Assembly (NCBI RefSeq): GCF_000702505.1 | Contig: NZ_JNIM01000001.1 | Location: forward strand, 5,184,327-5,248,326 | Origin: Thermogemmatispora carboxidivorans | GTDB taxonomy: Bacteria; Chloroflexota; Ktedonobacteria; Ktedonobacterales; Ktedonobacteraceae | Direction: 5' to 3' | DNA: 64,000 nucleotides | In this document: positions 25,229 to 33,771 of the stretch, piece by piece | Numbering within the stretch: the stretch's first letter is position 1 | How the letters are laid out: every line of letters begins with the position of its first letter | Notes under the pieces: generated by a model | Seen by the model: only the letters and a program-made list of their open reading frames with translations | Told to the model about the DNA's origin: nothing | Databases searched by the model: none | Translations under genes and position numbers: made by a program

Positions 25229-27355
25229 TCAATTCGTCGGCGCGCGTGGGCCTTGCACGATCGCCGCCGCGCCATCAGGACCACCGTAGCGGCGCAGCAG
25301 CTCGACACGCGACATCCAAACCTCCTTGGGATAGCGACCATAGGTGGTGCCGCGCGCGAGACGAGCCCGCCCCTGCGGATGATAGAGGAGCAGCAGGCCA
25401 GTCATAAAAATGCGATCGGCCCGGCCCCACAGGTTACGCGGTCTCTCTCGCAGGCTAAAGCCCAGGCGAGGCGCCGCCTGGCCTAAGAGCGTCACCCCAT
25501 AGACAGCGCGCACCTCTACGCAGGCCGGCGTCTGCAGCCAGGCCGCCAGGGCGCGCAGATCGGCCCGCATCAGACGCAGCAGCTCCCAGGGAGAACTCTG
25601 CAGGGCGGCATCGCGCAGGCGCCGATTGGCAAAGTGCAGCTCCACCAGCCGATCACCACGATCGATGCGCGTTCCATCGGGCAGAACCAACGGAGACCGG
25701 CCACGATAGCGCGTGAGGCGAGCCTGAAAGAGGCCATAGGGGGCAGCAGGCACCGGCTCAATCCCAAGCAGAGCAAGCGTCAACTTCTCCCAGAAGGTCC
25801 AGAAGCGCATGATCCCCCGCGCCTCGCCAGCATGCGTCTCACGCGCCAGCAACCAGAGAGGATTGACACGACCCCGTCGCCCTTGTCTCTCCTGGCTCCC
25901 TCCTCCCGAATGGGCCCCCGAAGGGGTGCGAGCAGCGGCAGGAGCGGGCATTGACATCCTTTGTAGCCTTCCCCCTCCATCAGCTGCTTGCTCCTCAGCT
26001 TCGCTTGTCGGCGGCTCCACCAGGGCAGGCTGCTGGCGCTGCTCGCGCACCCGTAGCACCAGAACGGCCCCGAGCAGCAGGAAGAAAGCAGCCAGGGCGA
26101 AGACCAGGCGATAGCCCAGGGCCGTCTGATCATGACTAGCAGCCATACTGATGACCAGGCTACCAATCAAGGGAGCAAGCGTCAAAGGCAGGTTCGACGA
26201 GGCGCCCCACAGGCCCAGATCCTTGGCGGCCACCTCCAGCGAAGGCAGCGCATCAATCGCCAGGGCCCAGTCAACGCTGGTATAGGCCCCGTAACCGAGG
26301 CCGAAGAGCAGGCCCAACGGCCAGAGTGGCAGTGCAGCCGGAGCCACCACAAAAGCCAGAGCTGGCAGCCCCATGACCAGCGTAGCCAGGCAGACGAGCG
26401 GCGCCCGGTGGAAGCGGTCTGAGAGCATTCCCAGGCCCAGAGTACTCAGCAAGGCCCCCACCAGCGCCAGCGTGGCCACGGCGGCTGTCTGCTGCACAAA
26501 ATTGGAGACACGCACCACATTCGCAAAGTAGTACTCGATGAACGTCATGAACAAGTACAGCCCCATCATGACGCAGAAGCGCGTCAAGAAGACAATTGTA
26601 AAATTGGAGCTGCGCCAGGGTGCAAGCCAGTTGCTGCTCAGCCAGCGACGCAGCCCCTCCCAGGAGCGGAGCCGGCTTTCGGCCTGGGCCGCCGGATGAT
26701 AGGGCAGCTCGTGCACGCCAAAGGCTGTCACTACAATACCGAGCAGCATAACCAGATCAGTGGCCACATAGTAAATCAGCGCTCCTCTCATAATCAGAGA
26801 AGCGCCAAGCGATCCCAGGCTCACCTCTCCGAGTAGCCAGGCGGCCAGGCCCAGGCTGCCGACGTTGCCCAGGATAGTCATCAAGCCCATGTAGCCGGAA
26901 GCCTCGCCGCGCTGGTCCTCCGGCACCAGGTCGGGCAGCAAGCCCTGATAGGCCGCCCAGACAACGTTGCTGGCGAACTGGAAGAGTGCCAATCCAACCA
27001 CCAACAGGGCAGCGTTCACAGCGCCCGCCAATAGGAGGGCACTCACCAGCGTCAGCCCCCCACCGACCACAATATAGGGTCGTCGTCGTCCAAAGGGGCC
27101 ACTGGTGTGATCAGAAAGCAGGCCGACGATGGGAGGCACCACGAGCGAAAAAAAAGCGCCCATCGCTGATAACCAACCCAGAAAGGTCGCCTGCTCGGCG
27201 TTGCCAACCTGGCCCGGAGCCACAAACAAGAGAATCTGCGTCGGGATCACAATCGGCAAGAGTGCGGCTGATTGGATGTTCAGTCCGAGCCAGAGGAAAC
27301 TGAGGACGAGCTGCTCACGAACTGTCAGGTGATGCTGAGAGATACGTGCATCCAT
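25229..27355 (-). CDS. MFS transporter (GPH/SLC45-like) fused to a YkoP-like domain
   Basis: A 708-residue protein. Residues about 1-435 form a 12-helix major facilitator domain with the loop GLLSDHTSGPFGRRRPYIVVGG, similar to sugar:cation symporters. A Pro/Gly/Ser linker (about 440-505) leads to a soluble C-terminal domain with RFWTFWEKLTLALLGIEP, LVLPDGTRIDRGDRLVELHF and LWGRADRIFMTGLLLL, which resembles the Bacillus YkoP family. The fusion suggests that transport is linked to a membrane-surface function; the cargo is unknown. Alternatively the tail could be a stand-alone domain translated only in this context. Start ATG at 27355 with an AAAGG site. Confidence 0.85.
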   Translation of the reverse strand: MDARISQHHLTVREQLVLSFLWLGLNIQSAALLPIVIPTQILLFVAPGQVGNAEQATFLGWLSAMGAFFSLVVPPIVGLLSDHTSGPFGRRRPYIVVGGGLTLVSALLLAGAVNAALLVVGLALFQFASNVVWAAYQGLLPDLVPEDQRGEASGYMGLMTILGNVGSLGLAAWLLGEVSLGSLGASLIMRGALIYYVATDLVMLLGIVVTAFGVHELPYHPAAQAESRLRSWEGLRRWLSSNWLAPWRSSNFTIVFLTRFCVMMGLYLFMTFIEYYFANVVRVSNFVQQTAAVATLALVGALLSTLGLGMLSDRFHRAPLVCLATLVMGLPALAFVVAPAALPLWPLGLLFGLGYGAYTSVDWALAIDALPSLEVAAKDLGLWGASSNLPLTLAPLIGSLVISMAASHDQTALGYRLVFALAAFFLLLGAVLVLRVREQRQQPALVEPPTSEAEEQAADGGGRLQRMSMPAPAAARTPSGAHSGGGSQERQGRRGRVNPLWLLARETHAGEARGIMRFWTFWEKLTLALLGIEPVPAAPYGLFQARLTRYRGRSPLVLPDGTRIDRGDRLVELHFANRRLRDAALQSSPWELLRLMRADLRALAAWLQTPACVEVRAVYGVTLLGQAAPRLGFSLRERPRNLWGRADRIFMTGLLLLYHPQGRARLARGTTYGRYPKEVWMSRVELLRRYGGPDGAAAIVQGPRAPTN

Positions 27356-27600
27356 ACAGAAGACCGCCTTTATGTCCTGCTGCAGGGCCGCGAGGAGAGC
27401 GGCTTGTGCTTTTATTATACTACCTGGCCGCCTGCCTGAGTCAGATCACCAGAGGTCGCAGAGGGACATCATCAGTGCTAGAATAGGGGAGATGAGAAGA
27501 ACAGGAGGAAGGATCACAAGGGCATATATCGTTGAAAGAGTAGATACATCTACCCATCTATCTGACTCTATCCTATATCGACCATACCGGAGGGTTCTTC

Positions 27601-28725
27601 ATGAGACAGAGCAGCCCTGATTTGCCTCTGTTCTGTGGCCAATGTGGTCATCGCCTCCACAGCAGTGGAGTCTGCATCAATCCTAACTGCCCCCTTTACA
27701 ACCAGCGGATCGTCGACCAACTAGACCAGCTCGTTCCCAGTGACATGTCGACAGTCATCCAGAGCAATCAGACCCCCACCCCACTCTCTGCCCAGAGCGA
27801 AAGGGAGCAGACGGCCATACCACCACCACCGCCTGCTATGGGCTGGCAAGGAGCGATGGCCCCTACTACGCCTGTCGTCCCGCGCGGAGACCAGCATACG
27901 CCATCCTCGACCCTTCCTCCGCCATCTGCTGCAGCATCGCCAGCGCCAGCGCGCCAGCGCCCATCATGCGGCCTCTCTATCGGTCTCATTGTACTGCTGA
28001 GTCTACTGTTAGCGATTTCGCTGATCTTCAATTTCATCAAGGTGGGCGGCGGTACTCAACCGAATACATCCACATCTTCCAATGTACAGGCTGGAACCAC
28101 CCAGGGCAGCCAGGGTCAGGGGTCGACCGCCTCGTCAACCACACAGCCAGCGCCTGGGACCATGCTCTGCCAGGCCGATGCGGCTCACGGTTGGAAGGGC
28201 TGGTCCGGCTCTTCCGACTGGAAAGTTCTCAACGGTCAGTTACTGAACGATGGGACAAATGACGATGATTCCCTGCAGCCGACGATTGGGGCGCCCTGCT
28301 CGCTCGACGGCATCACCAACTACGCAGTAGAAGTCGCCATTCAAATCATCTCCTTGAATGACGCCTACAACGATGGCTTTGGTATTACCGTGCGCGGCGA
28401 CCCCACACAGAACCCCTGGCGCGGCTATATCGCGGGTATCACCTATAGAGAGTTCAACAACACCCCCTACCAGGCACTCATCGCCGCTAACAGCCGCTCC
28501 TCCTTCAGCACCAACGGTCAAATCCTGGCAACAGTCCCGTTCAACCCTGGGAATCACAGCCACCTCTACCGTGTCGAAGTCAAAGCCAACAGCCTGAAGC
28601 TCCTGATCGACGGCGGCCAGGAACTGGCAGTCACAGATAATCGCTATCTCACAACCACCCAGGTGGGTCTCTCCTGCTTCGGCTTTCAGCTCATCATCAC
28701 CAGCTTTAAGGTGACCAGCCTATAA
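27601..28725 (+). CDS. Zinc-ribbon, single-TM protein with extracytoplasmic beta-sandwich
   Basis: A 374-residue protein. An N-terminal zinc ribbon (CGQCGH...CINPNC) is followed by a Pro/Ser-rich linker, a transmembrane segment (LSIGLIVLLSLLLAISLIFNF, about 121-141), a Ser/Thr/Gln stalk and a C-terminal domain of about 190 residues that looks like a concanavalin/laminin-G-like sandwich (AVEVAIQIISLNDAYNDGFGITVRG, HLYRVEVKANSLKLLIDGG). That domain should face outside and may bind carbohydrate. The architecture of cytoplasmic zinc ribbon plus external module recurs three more times in this window. Start at 27601 after GGAGGG. Confidence 0.75.
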   Translation: MRQSSPDLPLFCGQCGHRLHSSGVCINPNCPLYNQRIVDQLDQLVPSDMSTVIQSNQTPTPLSAQSEREQTAIPPPPPAMGWQGAMAPTTPVVPRGDQHTPSSTLPPPSAAASPAPARQRPSCGLSIGLIVLLSLLLAISLIFNFIKVGGGTQPNTSTSSNVQAGTTQGSQGQGSTASSTTQPAPGTMLCQADAAHGWKGWSGSSDWKVLNGQLLNDGTNDDDSLQPTIGAPCSLDGITNYAVEVAIQIISLNDAYNDGFGITVRGDPTQNPWRGYIAGITYREFNNTPYQALIAANSRSSFSTNGQILATVPFNPGNHSHLYRVEVKANSLKLLIDGGQELAVTDNRYLTTTQVGLSCFGFQLIITSFKVTSL

Positions 28726-28831
28726 AAAGACGCCACTACCGAACGACGCGCTCGAGCGGCACAGCGACAGAGCGAGCTGAGCGAGAGCAGCGGCCCCTAA
28801 CCTACCCAGCGCGGGGAGCAGCCGCCAGAGT

Positions 28832-28868
28832 CATGAGTGATGCCTGTGATAGTCAGGCATCACTCATG
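28832..28868. terminator. Perfect 15-bp hairpin between convergent genes
   Basis: CATGAGTGATGCCTG (28832-28846) and its complement (28854-28868) around a 7-base loop. The second arm overlaps the last codons and stop of the minus-strand gene ending at 28860. There is no T-run on either side, so it may be a 3'-end stabiliser or roadblock for converging transcripts. Confidence 0.6.
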
Positions 28869-29381
28869 GACCGTCGCGCGCTCCCAGCGGCAGTCAGCGG
28901 GCTTCAGCTGCTGCACGAGGGCCGTCAGCCCATCCAGATCATCGACATCGTCGCGATAGACTACCCAGACGCGGATTGGCTGGCGGGCATTCTCTCCCTG
29001 ACCCTGGCCTTCAGCGCTCGGACGGCGATAGAGCGCCAGGCTAATGCGCGTCCCATTCGGGAAGAACTCCTCCTTGACGCGCGCCAGCTCCTCCCAGCGC
29101 AGGGCTACCGTCTCGCTGCGCTGGCCGCGCTTCACAATCTCCTCGGTGCTCACAGTAATTGTAAAGGGCTGTGGGGCAATAATCCAGAGATAATAGATGA
29201 AGCCAGCAATAAAGAGCAAAGCCGCAATAGTACTACCGACCGCCGACAGGCCCTCATGCAAAGCAATCAGCAGCACCGCCAGTGTAATCGCCAGCAAAGC
29301 CACGATTGTGACAGCCCGCTTCATAGGGCTGAGGCCCCGTCCAACAAAGGTACGCGGTTCAGCCAGCGAAGATGAGACCAT
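28860..29381 (-). CDS. Two-TM membrane protein with PH-like domain
   Basis: A 173-residue protein with two adjacent helices (AVTIVALLAITLAVLLIAL and STIAALLFIAGFIYYLWII, about 22-70) followed by a cytoplasmic beta-rich part (FTITVSTEEIVKRGQRSETVALRWEELARVKEEFF) similar to bacterial PH domains. No function is known. GGGAGGA lies just before the ATG. It is convergent with the zinc-ribbon gene, and the stop codon sits inside a strong hairpin. Confidence 0.65.
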   Translation of the reverse strand: MVSSSLAEPRTFVGRGLSPMKRAVTIVALLAITLAVLLIALHEGLSAVGSTIAALLFIAGFIYYLWIIAPQPFTITVSTEEIVKRGQRSETVALRWEELARVKEEFFPNGTRISLALYRRPSAEGQGQGENARQPIRVWVVYRDDVDDLDGLTALVQQLKPADCRWERATVHE

Positions 29382-29954
29382 CGTCCTCCCTCGCAGATTG
29401 CCGAAATGGTGAGGCAGGCATCGCCCGCCAGCTTTAGGGCTGGCAGTCGATCTGCATCCAGATTCTGCACCAATTGTAGCGGTCAGCTCTCTCCTGATGC
29501 AAGCCAGAGATCAGCCAGTCAGCCGGCGGTCAGAGCAAGCAAGAGCCAGAGAGAGCCGAGAAGTGCTGGCCAGCAGAGGTGAGACAGCCATCCTAACGTA
29601 CTTTGCGCGAGACATTTCTTATGATATACTGAAGCCGCTGTCTCGTTCATCTAGAGAGCACTGCCTGTAACAAGGGAGTAATCAGAACTCACAGAATTCC
29701 TGGAATGGCCCACCCCACTGGCGGGCAGGGCGAGGCAGCGCCAGGGCGTGAGTAGGCAAGCAACGGAAGCAGGACAGCGAACGTAGGGGCGAGCTACCCA
29801 GTCCAGTCCAGTCCAGTCCAGTCCAGTCCAGGCAAGGCGAGAGCCGAATGAAGCATAGATTGATCCTCTCTGCCTTGCTCTGCGCTGTTCTGTTTTGTGT
29901 TATGCTCTGCCCACATCGGCAGCACCAGGCAAGCCCGCAAGAGGAGACAGAAGC
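29382..29954. other. Promoter region and repeat tract before the ROK gene
   Basis: About 570 bases. A -10-like TATACT (29625-29630) with TTGCGC at 29603-29608 (16-base spacer) is the best promoter candidate. Further down lie a pentanucleotide repeat and a short T/G-rich tract. No gene is recognised. Confidence 0.5.
29798..29830 (+). repeat. Pentanucleotide tandem repeat (GTCCA)6
   Basis: Six perfect GTCCA units at 29801-29830 preceded by a partial unit, in the spacer before the ROK gene. Such tracts can change length by slippage; here it lies in the probable 5' leader. Confidence 0.9.
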
Positions 29955-30983
29955 GTGTCTACAGAACGCAGCAGCCAGGCCCCACGGTCGACCGGTAAGC
30001 TGTTGGCCACCCAGGGCTATGTCGTAGGGATCGAGATCAGCGGCAGTGGCACGCGGCAATCGGTGGCCCTGGCCGATCTGGACGGCAACATTCTCTATCA
30101 GCTGCGCCGCCCTCTGGAGTATATTCCCGATACGACCACGCTGCTCCAGCTCCTGGAGGCCATGCTTGGGGAGGTGTTGGACCCCGAACGCCTGCGCGAT
30201 GGGCGCGTGTTGCGCGTGGGCGTCGCCGTTGGCGGGCCAGTCGATGCCTCACAGGGGATCGTGCGGACGCTCTACCATGCGCGTGGCTGGGATAACTTTC
30301 CGCTACAGGACTACCTGGCCGAGCGCCTGAACGTTCCTTGCATCATCGACAATAATGCCAATGCTGCCGCTCTGGCTGAGGTGCTCTACGGGGCTGGCGT
30401 CGGGGAGCGAGTGGCCCTCTACGTGGGACTGGGGCGCGGAATCGGCGGCGGCCTGATCGTCAATGGCCGGATCTACCACGGCGTGACCTCGACAGCGGGC
30501 GAGATCGGCCATCTGCTAGTGATGCAGAATGGGCCGAAATGCTCGTGTGGCGGCTACGGCCATCTTGAAGCCATCGCCTCCGCTCAGGCCATCGTGCGCG
30601 CCATGATCGGTCGTGCCGTCGAGCACCCTTCGACGTTGGCGGCCCTCCACCGCCTGACCGACGGGCGGGCCGAGCGTATCACCGTAGGACAGATCTTTCA
30701 GCTGGCCATAGAGGGCGATGAGGTGGCCCGCAGCCTGATCGATGAGGTGCTGACCTACCTGGCCTTCGCTCTGGCCAATATCGTTCATCTTGTCAATCCC
30801 GGTATGATCATCTTAGGCGGGTCGGTCGCGCTCGTGGGGGAACCTCTGATCGCCCCCCTGCGCGAGCGCCTGCGCGCTCTCTGTCTGCCCGCAGCCAGCC
30901 AGCATCTGCGCATCGTTCAGGGCAAGCTAGGCCCCCAGGCGAGCCTTGTCGGAGCGGTGACGCTGGCTCTCCAGGATCTGTAA
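29955..30983 (+). CDS. ROK-family sugar kinase/regulator
   Basis: A 342-residue ROK protein. It has the ATPase phosphate loops (YVVGIEISGSGTRQSVALADL), the EVLYGAGVGERVALYVGLGRGIGGGL ROK signature, catalytic Asp in IIDNNANAAAL and a zinc motif KCSCGGYGHLEA. The last position of the usual CxCGxxGC motif is His here. There is no N-terminal helix-turn-helix, so a kinase such as glucokinase is more likely than a repressor. GTG at 29955 after GAGGAG is the preferred start. The kinase-like gene follows 29 bases downstream, so the two are probably cotranscribed. Confidence 0.88.
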   Translation: MSTERSSQAPRSTGKLLATQGYVVGIEISGSGTRQSVALADLDGNILYQLRRPLEYIPDTTTLLQLLEAMLGEVLDPERLRDGRVLRVGVAVGGPVDASQGIVRTLYHARGWDNFPLQDYLAERLNVPCIIDNNANAAALAEVLYGAGVGERVALYVGLGRGIGGGLIVNGRIYHGVTSTAGEIGHLLVMQNGPKCSCGGYGHLEAIASAQAIVRAMIGRAVEHPSTLAALHRLTDGRAERITVGQIFQLAIEGDEVARSLIDEVLTYLAFALANIVHLVNPGMIILGGSVALVGEPLIAPLRERLRALCLPAASQHLRIVQGKLGPQASLVGAVTLALQDL

Positions 30984-31012
30984 TCGCTTTGATTGATAAA
31001 GAGGCATCGATT

Positions 31013-32248
31013 GTGGAAACAGGCCGGGTCATTTGCAGGCGTTACCTGCTGCGACGCTTGATTAAGCAGGGACCTTTTTGCACCGTCTATCAGGGCCTGG
31101 ACCAGGTCCTGCAGCGCCCTGTCGCTGTCAAGGCGGTGCCCCCGTCGCAGGTGTCTGTCTACCGCACCGCCCTGCGCATGACAGCTCAGTTTTCCCACCC
31201 GCATATTGTGGGCCTCTACGACATTGTTGGCGAGGGCGATCAGGTCTATGTGGTCCAGGAGTACGTCGAGGGCGAGGATTTCGCCGCCCTCCTGCAACGC
31301 CAGCTCTCCCCTCTTGAGGTGATCGAGCTTGGCTGTCAGCTCTGCCAGGCCCTGGTCTATGCTACCAGCGGTACACGCCGCGTCTGCCACGGCGATCTCA
31401 CCCCCTCCGCGATCTTGCGCGATCGGCAGGGCTTTCTGCGTGTCAATAATTTCGCTCTCCCCAGCGATCTCGCCTATTTCAACGCCTGGAGCGTGGTCGG
31501 CGCCGCCGGCATCGTGCTCTCCGACCAGGAATTGCCCTGGGGCCAGGCCAGCGAGGGCCGCCTCGACGATGATACCCGCGCTGCCGGCCTCTTGCTCTAC
31601 CAGTTGCTGGCAGGACGCCCCGCCGGCGCAACAAGCGTCGAGCCACCGCCCGATGGCCGCCTGCGCTTCCTGCGCACTATCCCCCCAGAGCTATGCGATC
31701 TCATCGCACGTGCGGTCATGCGCGACCACCCCCAGCATATCAATAGACCCGAAGCTCTCTATATGGAGCTGAAAGCATTGGAGGAGGCTCTGGAAACCGC
31801 CGTCCCTGCCTCGGTCGCAGTGGCCGCGCCGGCAGTGGAAGAGGGCGTGATCGCCCGCCCCTTCGCAACCACCCCTTTGCTGCCGGAAACCGATGGCCAG
31901 TCCCTTCCGTCGCTGCCCGGCGGTGAAGGTGGGCGCCGCCTCTCTTCTTTCGCTCCGCCCACGCCTTCCGCTGGCCTCCAGCCAGGTTCTGCACTGGAGC
32001 TATCGCCGGCTTCGCCAACGGTCGCCGACAGCTCACTGAAGGTGACTCCCGCTCAGCCCCATGCCCCTCTCTACCCCTACACTGGCACACCACCCTCAGC
32101 TCGCTTGAGGCCAGAGGGAGGGCCAGGACAGGAACAACAACAACAACAACAACACATCCCTTTCCTGCTGCTGCTGGTCTGTGGCCTGGTGATCTTCGCC
32201 TGCTTCTTTATCCTGGGCTTCTTCTTGAGCACGCTTCTGCTGCATTAG
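31013..32248 (+). CDS. Membrane-anchored Ser/Thr kinase-like protein, probable pseudokinase
   Basis: A 411-residue protein. Residues about 5-260 have the protein-kinase fold with the ATP lysine (VAVK, Lys40) and HGDLTPSAI with the catalytic-loop Asp128, but the loop lacks the usual Asn and the DFG motif is replaced by NNFA (from 145), removing the magnesium Asp. The Gly-rich loop is also degraded (KQGPFCTV). A long Pro/Ser linker with seven glutamines in a row precedes a C-terminal transmembrane anchor (PFLLLLVCGLVIFACFFIL). It may scaffold or sense rather than phosphorylate. I chose GTG 31013, which has AAAGAGG upstream, over TTG at 30989. Confidence 0.8.
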   Translation: METGRVICRRYLLRRLIKQGPFCTVYQGLDQVLQRPVAVKAVPPSQVSVYRTALRMTAQFSHPHIVGLYDIVGEGDQVYVVQEYVEGEDFAALLQRQLSPLEVIELGCQLCQALVYATSGTRRVCHGDLTPSAILRDRQGFLRVNNFALPSDLAYFNAWSVVGAAGIVLSDQELPWGQASEGRLDDDTRAAGLLLYQLLAGRPAGATSVEPPPDGRLRFLRTIPPELCDLIARAVMRDHPQHINRPEALYMELKALEEALETAVPASVAVAAPAVEEGVIARPFATTPLLPETDGQSLPSLPGGEGGRRLSSFAPPTPSAGLQPGSALELSPASPTVADSSLKVTPAQPHAPLYPYTGTPPSARLRPEGGPGQEQQQQQQHIPFLLLLVCGLVIFACFFILGFFLSTLLLH

Positions 32249-32448
32249 AGCAGAAAAGGACAACGATAGGAGCAGCAGGTTACAGCTCCAGGGAGAGGGG
32301 AAGAAGGCGAGGTAGATCTCAAAGCTGCCGCGCGATGCTCTTGGTCTCGCCCGGCTGGTCAGCCAGCCGAGGCCGGCCAGCCGGCTCTGGAGATGGCGAG
32401 ACACTTCGGTCTTTTGTCTGCACTACCTACACTGACTTGCTGATTGGC

Positions 32449-33456
32449 TTAGACCCCACAGACTGGCTGGTCCATCCCAGAAGAGCGGTAGGCATAGGCC
32501 ATCTGTGGGCTGTTGTGGGCCAGTCCAACCTGTCCCGCAGCATCGACAATGATCAAGCCCCCTTTCCCACTGGCTTTGGCGCTCAGGACGGAGATGGCCG
32601 CCTGAGCCGCGACCCCGGCACTGGCCCCCAGGGCCACAAAATCGGCAGCGCGCCGCGCCAACAGCAGACGAACAAAGTCTTCTCCCTGACCAGTGCAGGA
32701 GACAGCCGCATGCTCGTCGGCATAAAAGCCGCAGCCGACGAGCGGGGTATCACCGACACGCCCGGGATACTTTTGAAAGATGCCTCCCGTAGAGGTGGCT
32801 GCCGCTAACAGCCCCGACTCATCGAGGGCCACCGCTCCTACCGTTCCATGGCGCTCCTCCTCCAGATGGATGCTAGTCGCGCCGACCTGGAGGCGATAAT
32901 AAGGAGGCTCTTCCTCGTCTGAGGCGAACATCGTTGTGGCCACCTCTAGACGGTAGAAAGGCGGCTCCTCCTCGTCATCTTCGTCCGCCTGGCTCACAGC
33001 CTTCCGTCGCTCCTCGCGCCAGCGGCGATACTGATAGTCAGTCAACAGATCTTCGGTACGACAGAGTGGCATCCCCTGCTCCAGAGCAAACTGCTGGGCT
33101 CCATGTCCCACCAGTAGAACATGTGGACTCTCCAGCACACGTCGCGCCAGAGTGATCGGATTCTTGACGCCCTCAACAGCGGCCACCGCCCCCACCTGCA
33201 AGGTGCGCCCTTCCATGATGCCCGCATCTAGCTCGATCCGGCCATCTTGCGTCAGGGTGGCTCCCGTGCCAGCGTTATAGACCGGATTATCTTCCAGGGC
33301 CCGCACTGCCGCCTCGACCGCATCGAGAGCCGAGCCTCCTTGCTCCAGAATGCGCCATCCCAGCTCAGCTGCCTCGCGGCAGCCGGCTTGCGCAACCGCT
33401 GCCCGCTCGTCGGGGATCGAGCCGGCTCCTCCATGAACAACAATGGCGATCGGCAT
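32449..33456 (-). CDS. Isoaspartyl peptidase/L-asparaginase (Ntn-hydrolase, T2 family)
   Basis: A 335-residue plant-type asparaginase precursor. The N-terminus IAIVVHGGAGSIP and the self-cleavage site HGTVGAVALD are clear: cleavage before Thr205 would create the beta subunit with Thr205 as nucleophile. The enzyme removes beta-aspartyl residues from isoaspartyl peptides or hydrolyses asparagine. The linker before the site carries a tandem near-duplication (EEPPFYRLEVATT / EEPPYYRLQVGATS) that lengthens the alpha subunit. The gene is divergent from the CaiB-type gene. Confidence 0.93.
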   Translation of the reverse strand: MPIAIVVHGGAGSIPDERAAVAQAGCREAAELGWRILEQGGSALDAVEAAVRALEDNPVYNAGTGATLTQDGRIELDAGIMEGRTLQVGAVAAVEGVKNPITLARRVLESPHVLLVGHGAQQFALEQGMPLCRTEDLLTDYQYRRWREERRKAVSQADEDDEEEPPFYRLEVATTMFASDEEEPPYYRLQVGATSIHLEEERHGTVGAVALDESGLLAAATSTGGIFQKYPGRVGDTPLVGCGFYADEHAAVSCTGQGEDFVRLLLARRAADFVALGASAGVAAQAAISVLSAKASGKGGLIIVDAAGQVGLAHNSPQMAYAYRSSGMDQPVCGV

Positions 33457-33771
33457 CTACTCCTGTGCTCCTCATTTCCAACAGATTCATAGTTCTGAGT
33501 GCATTGTATCACGCAGTCCCCTTCAGCTTCGCCCCCCAGACCGCAGAGGCTATCTCTTGGCCGATCAGAGTCCCCGCTGCGGCCAGACTGCCAGCGCGCC
33601 GCCGACCTCGCCTCGATAGAAGAAGGAAGAGGATTGACAGCACTCACTAATCCTGCTATAACAGAGCGAACATCACCGCACCCAAATCGTTTTAAGCTGA
33701 CAGGACAGACAACGTTCGTCAAGCAACCTGGACGGACCAGGAGTTCCCACATTGCAGTAAGGAGAGCAGGC
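33457..33771. other. Divergent spacer
   Basis: About 315 bases between the asparaginase gene (minus) and the CaiB-family gene (plus). An AAGGAG ribosome site lies at its right end. No convincing promoter elements were recognised. Confidence 0.4.
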
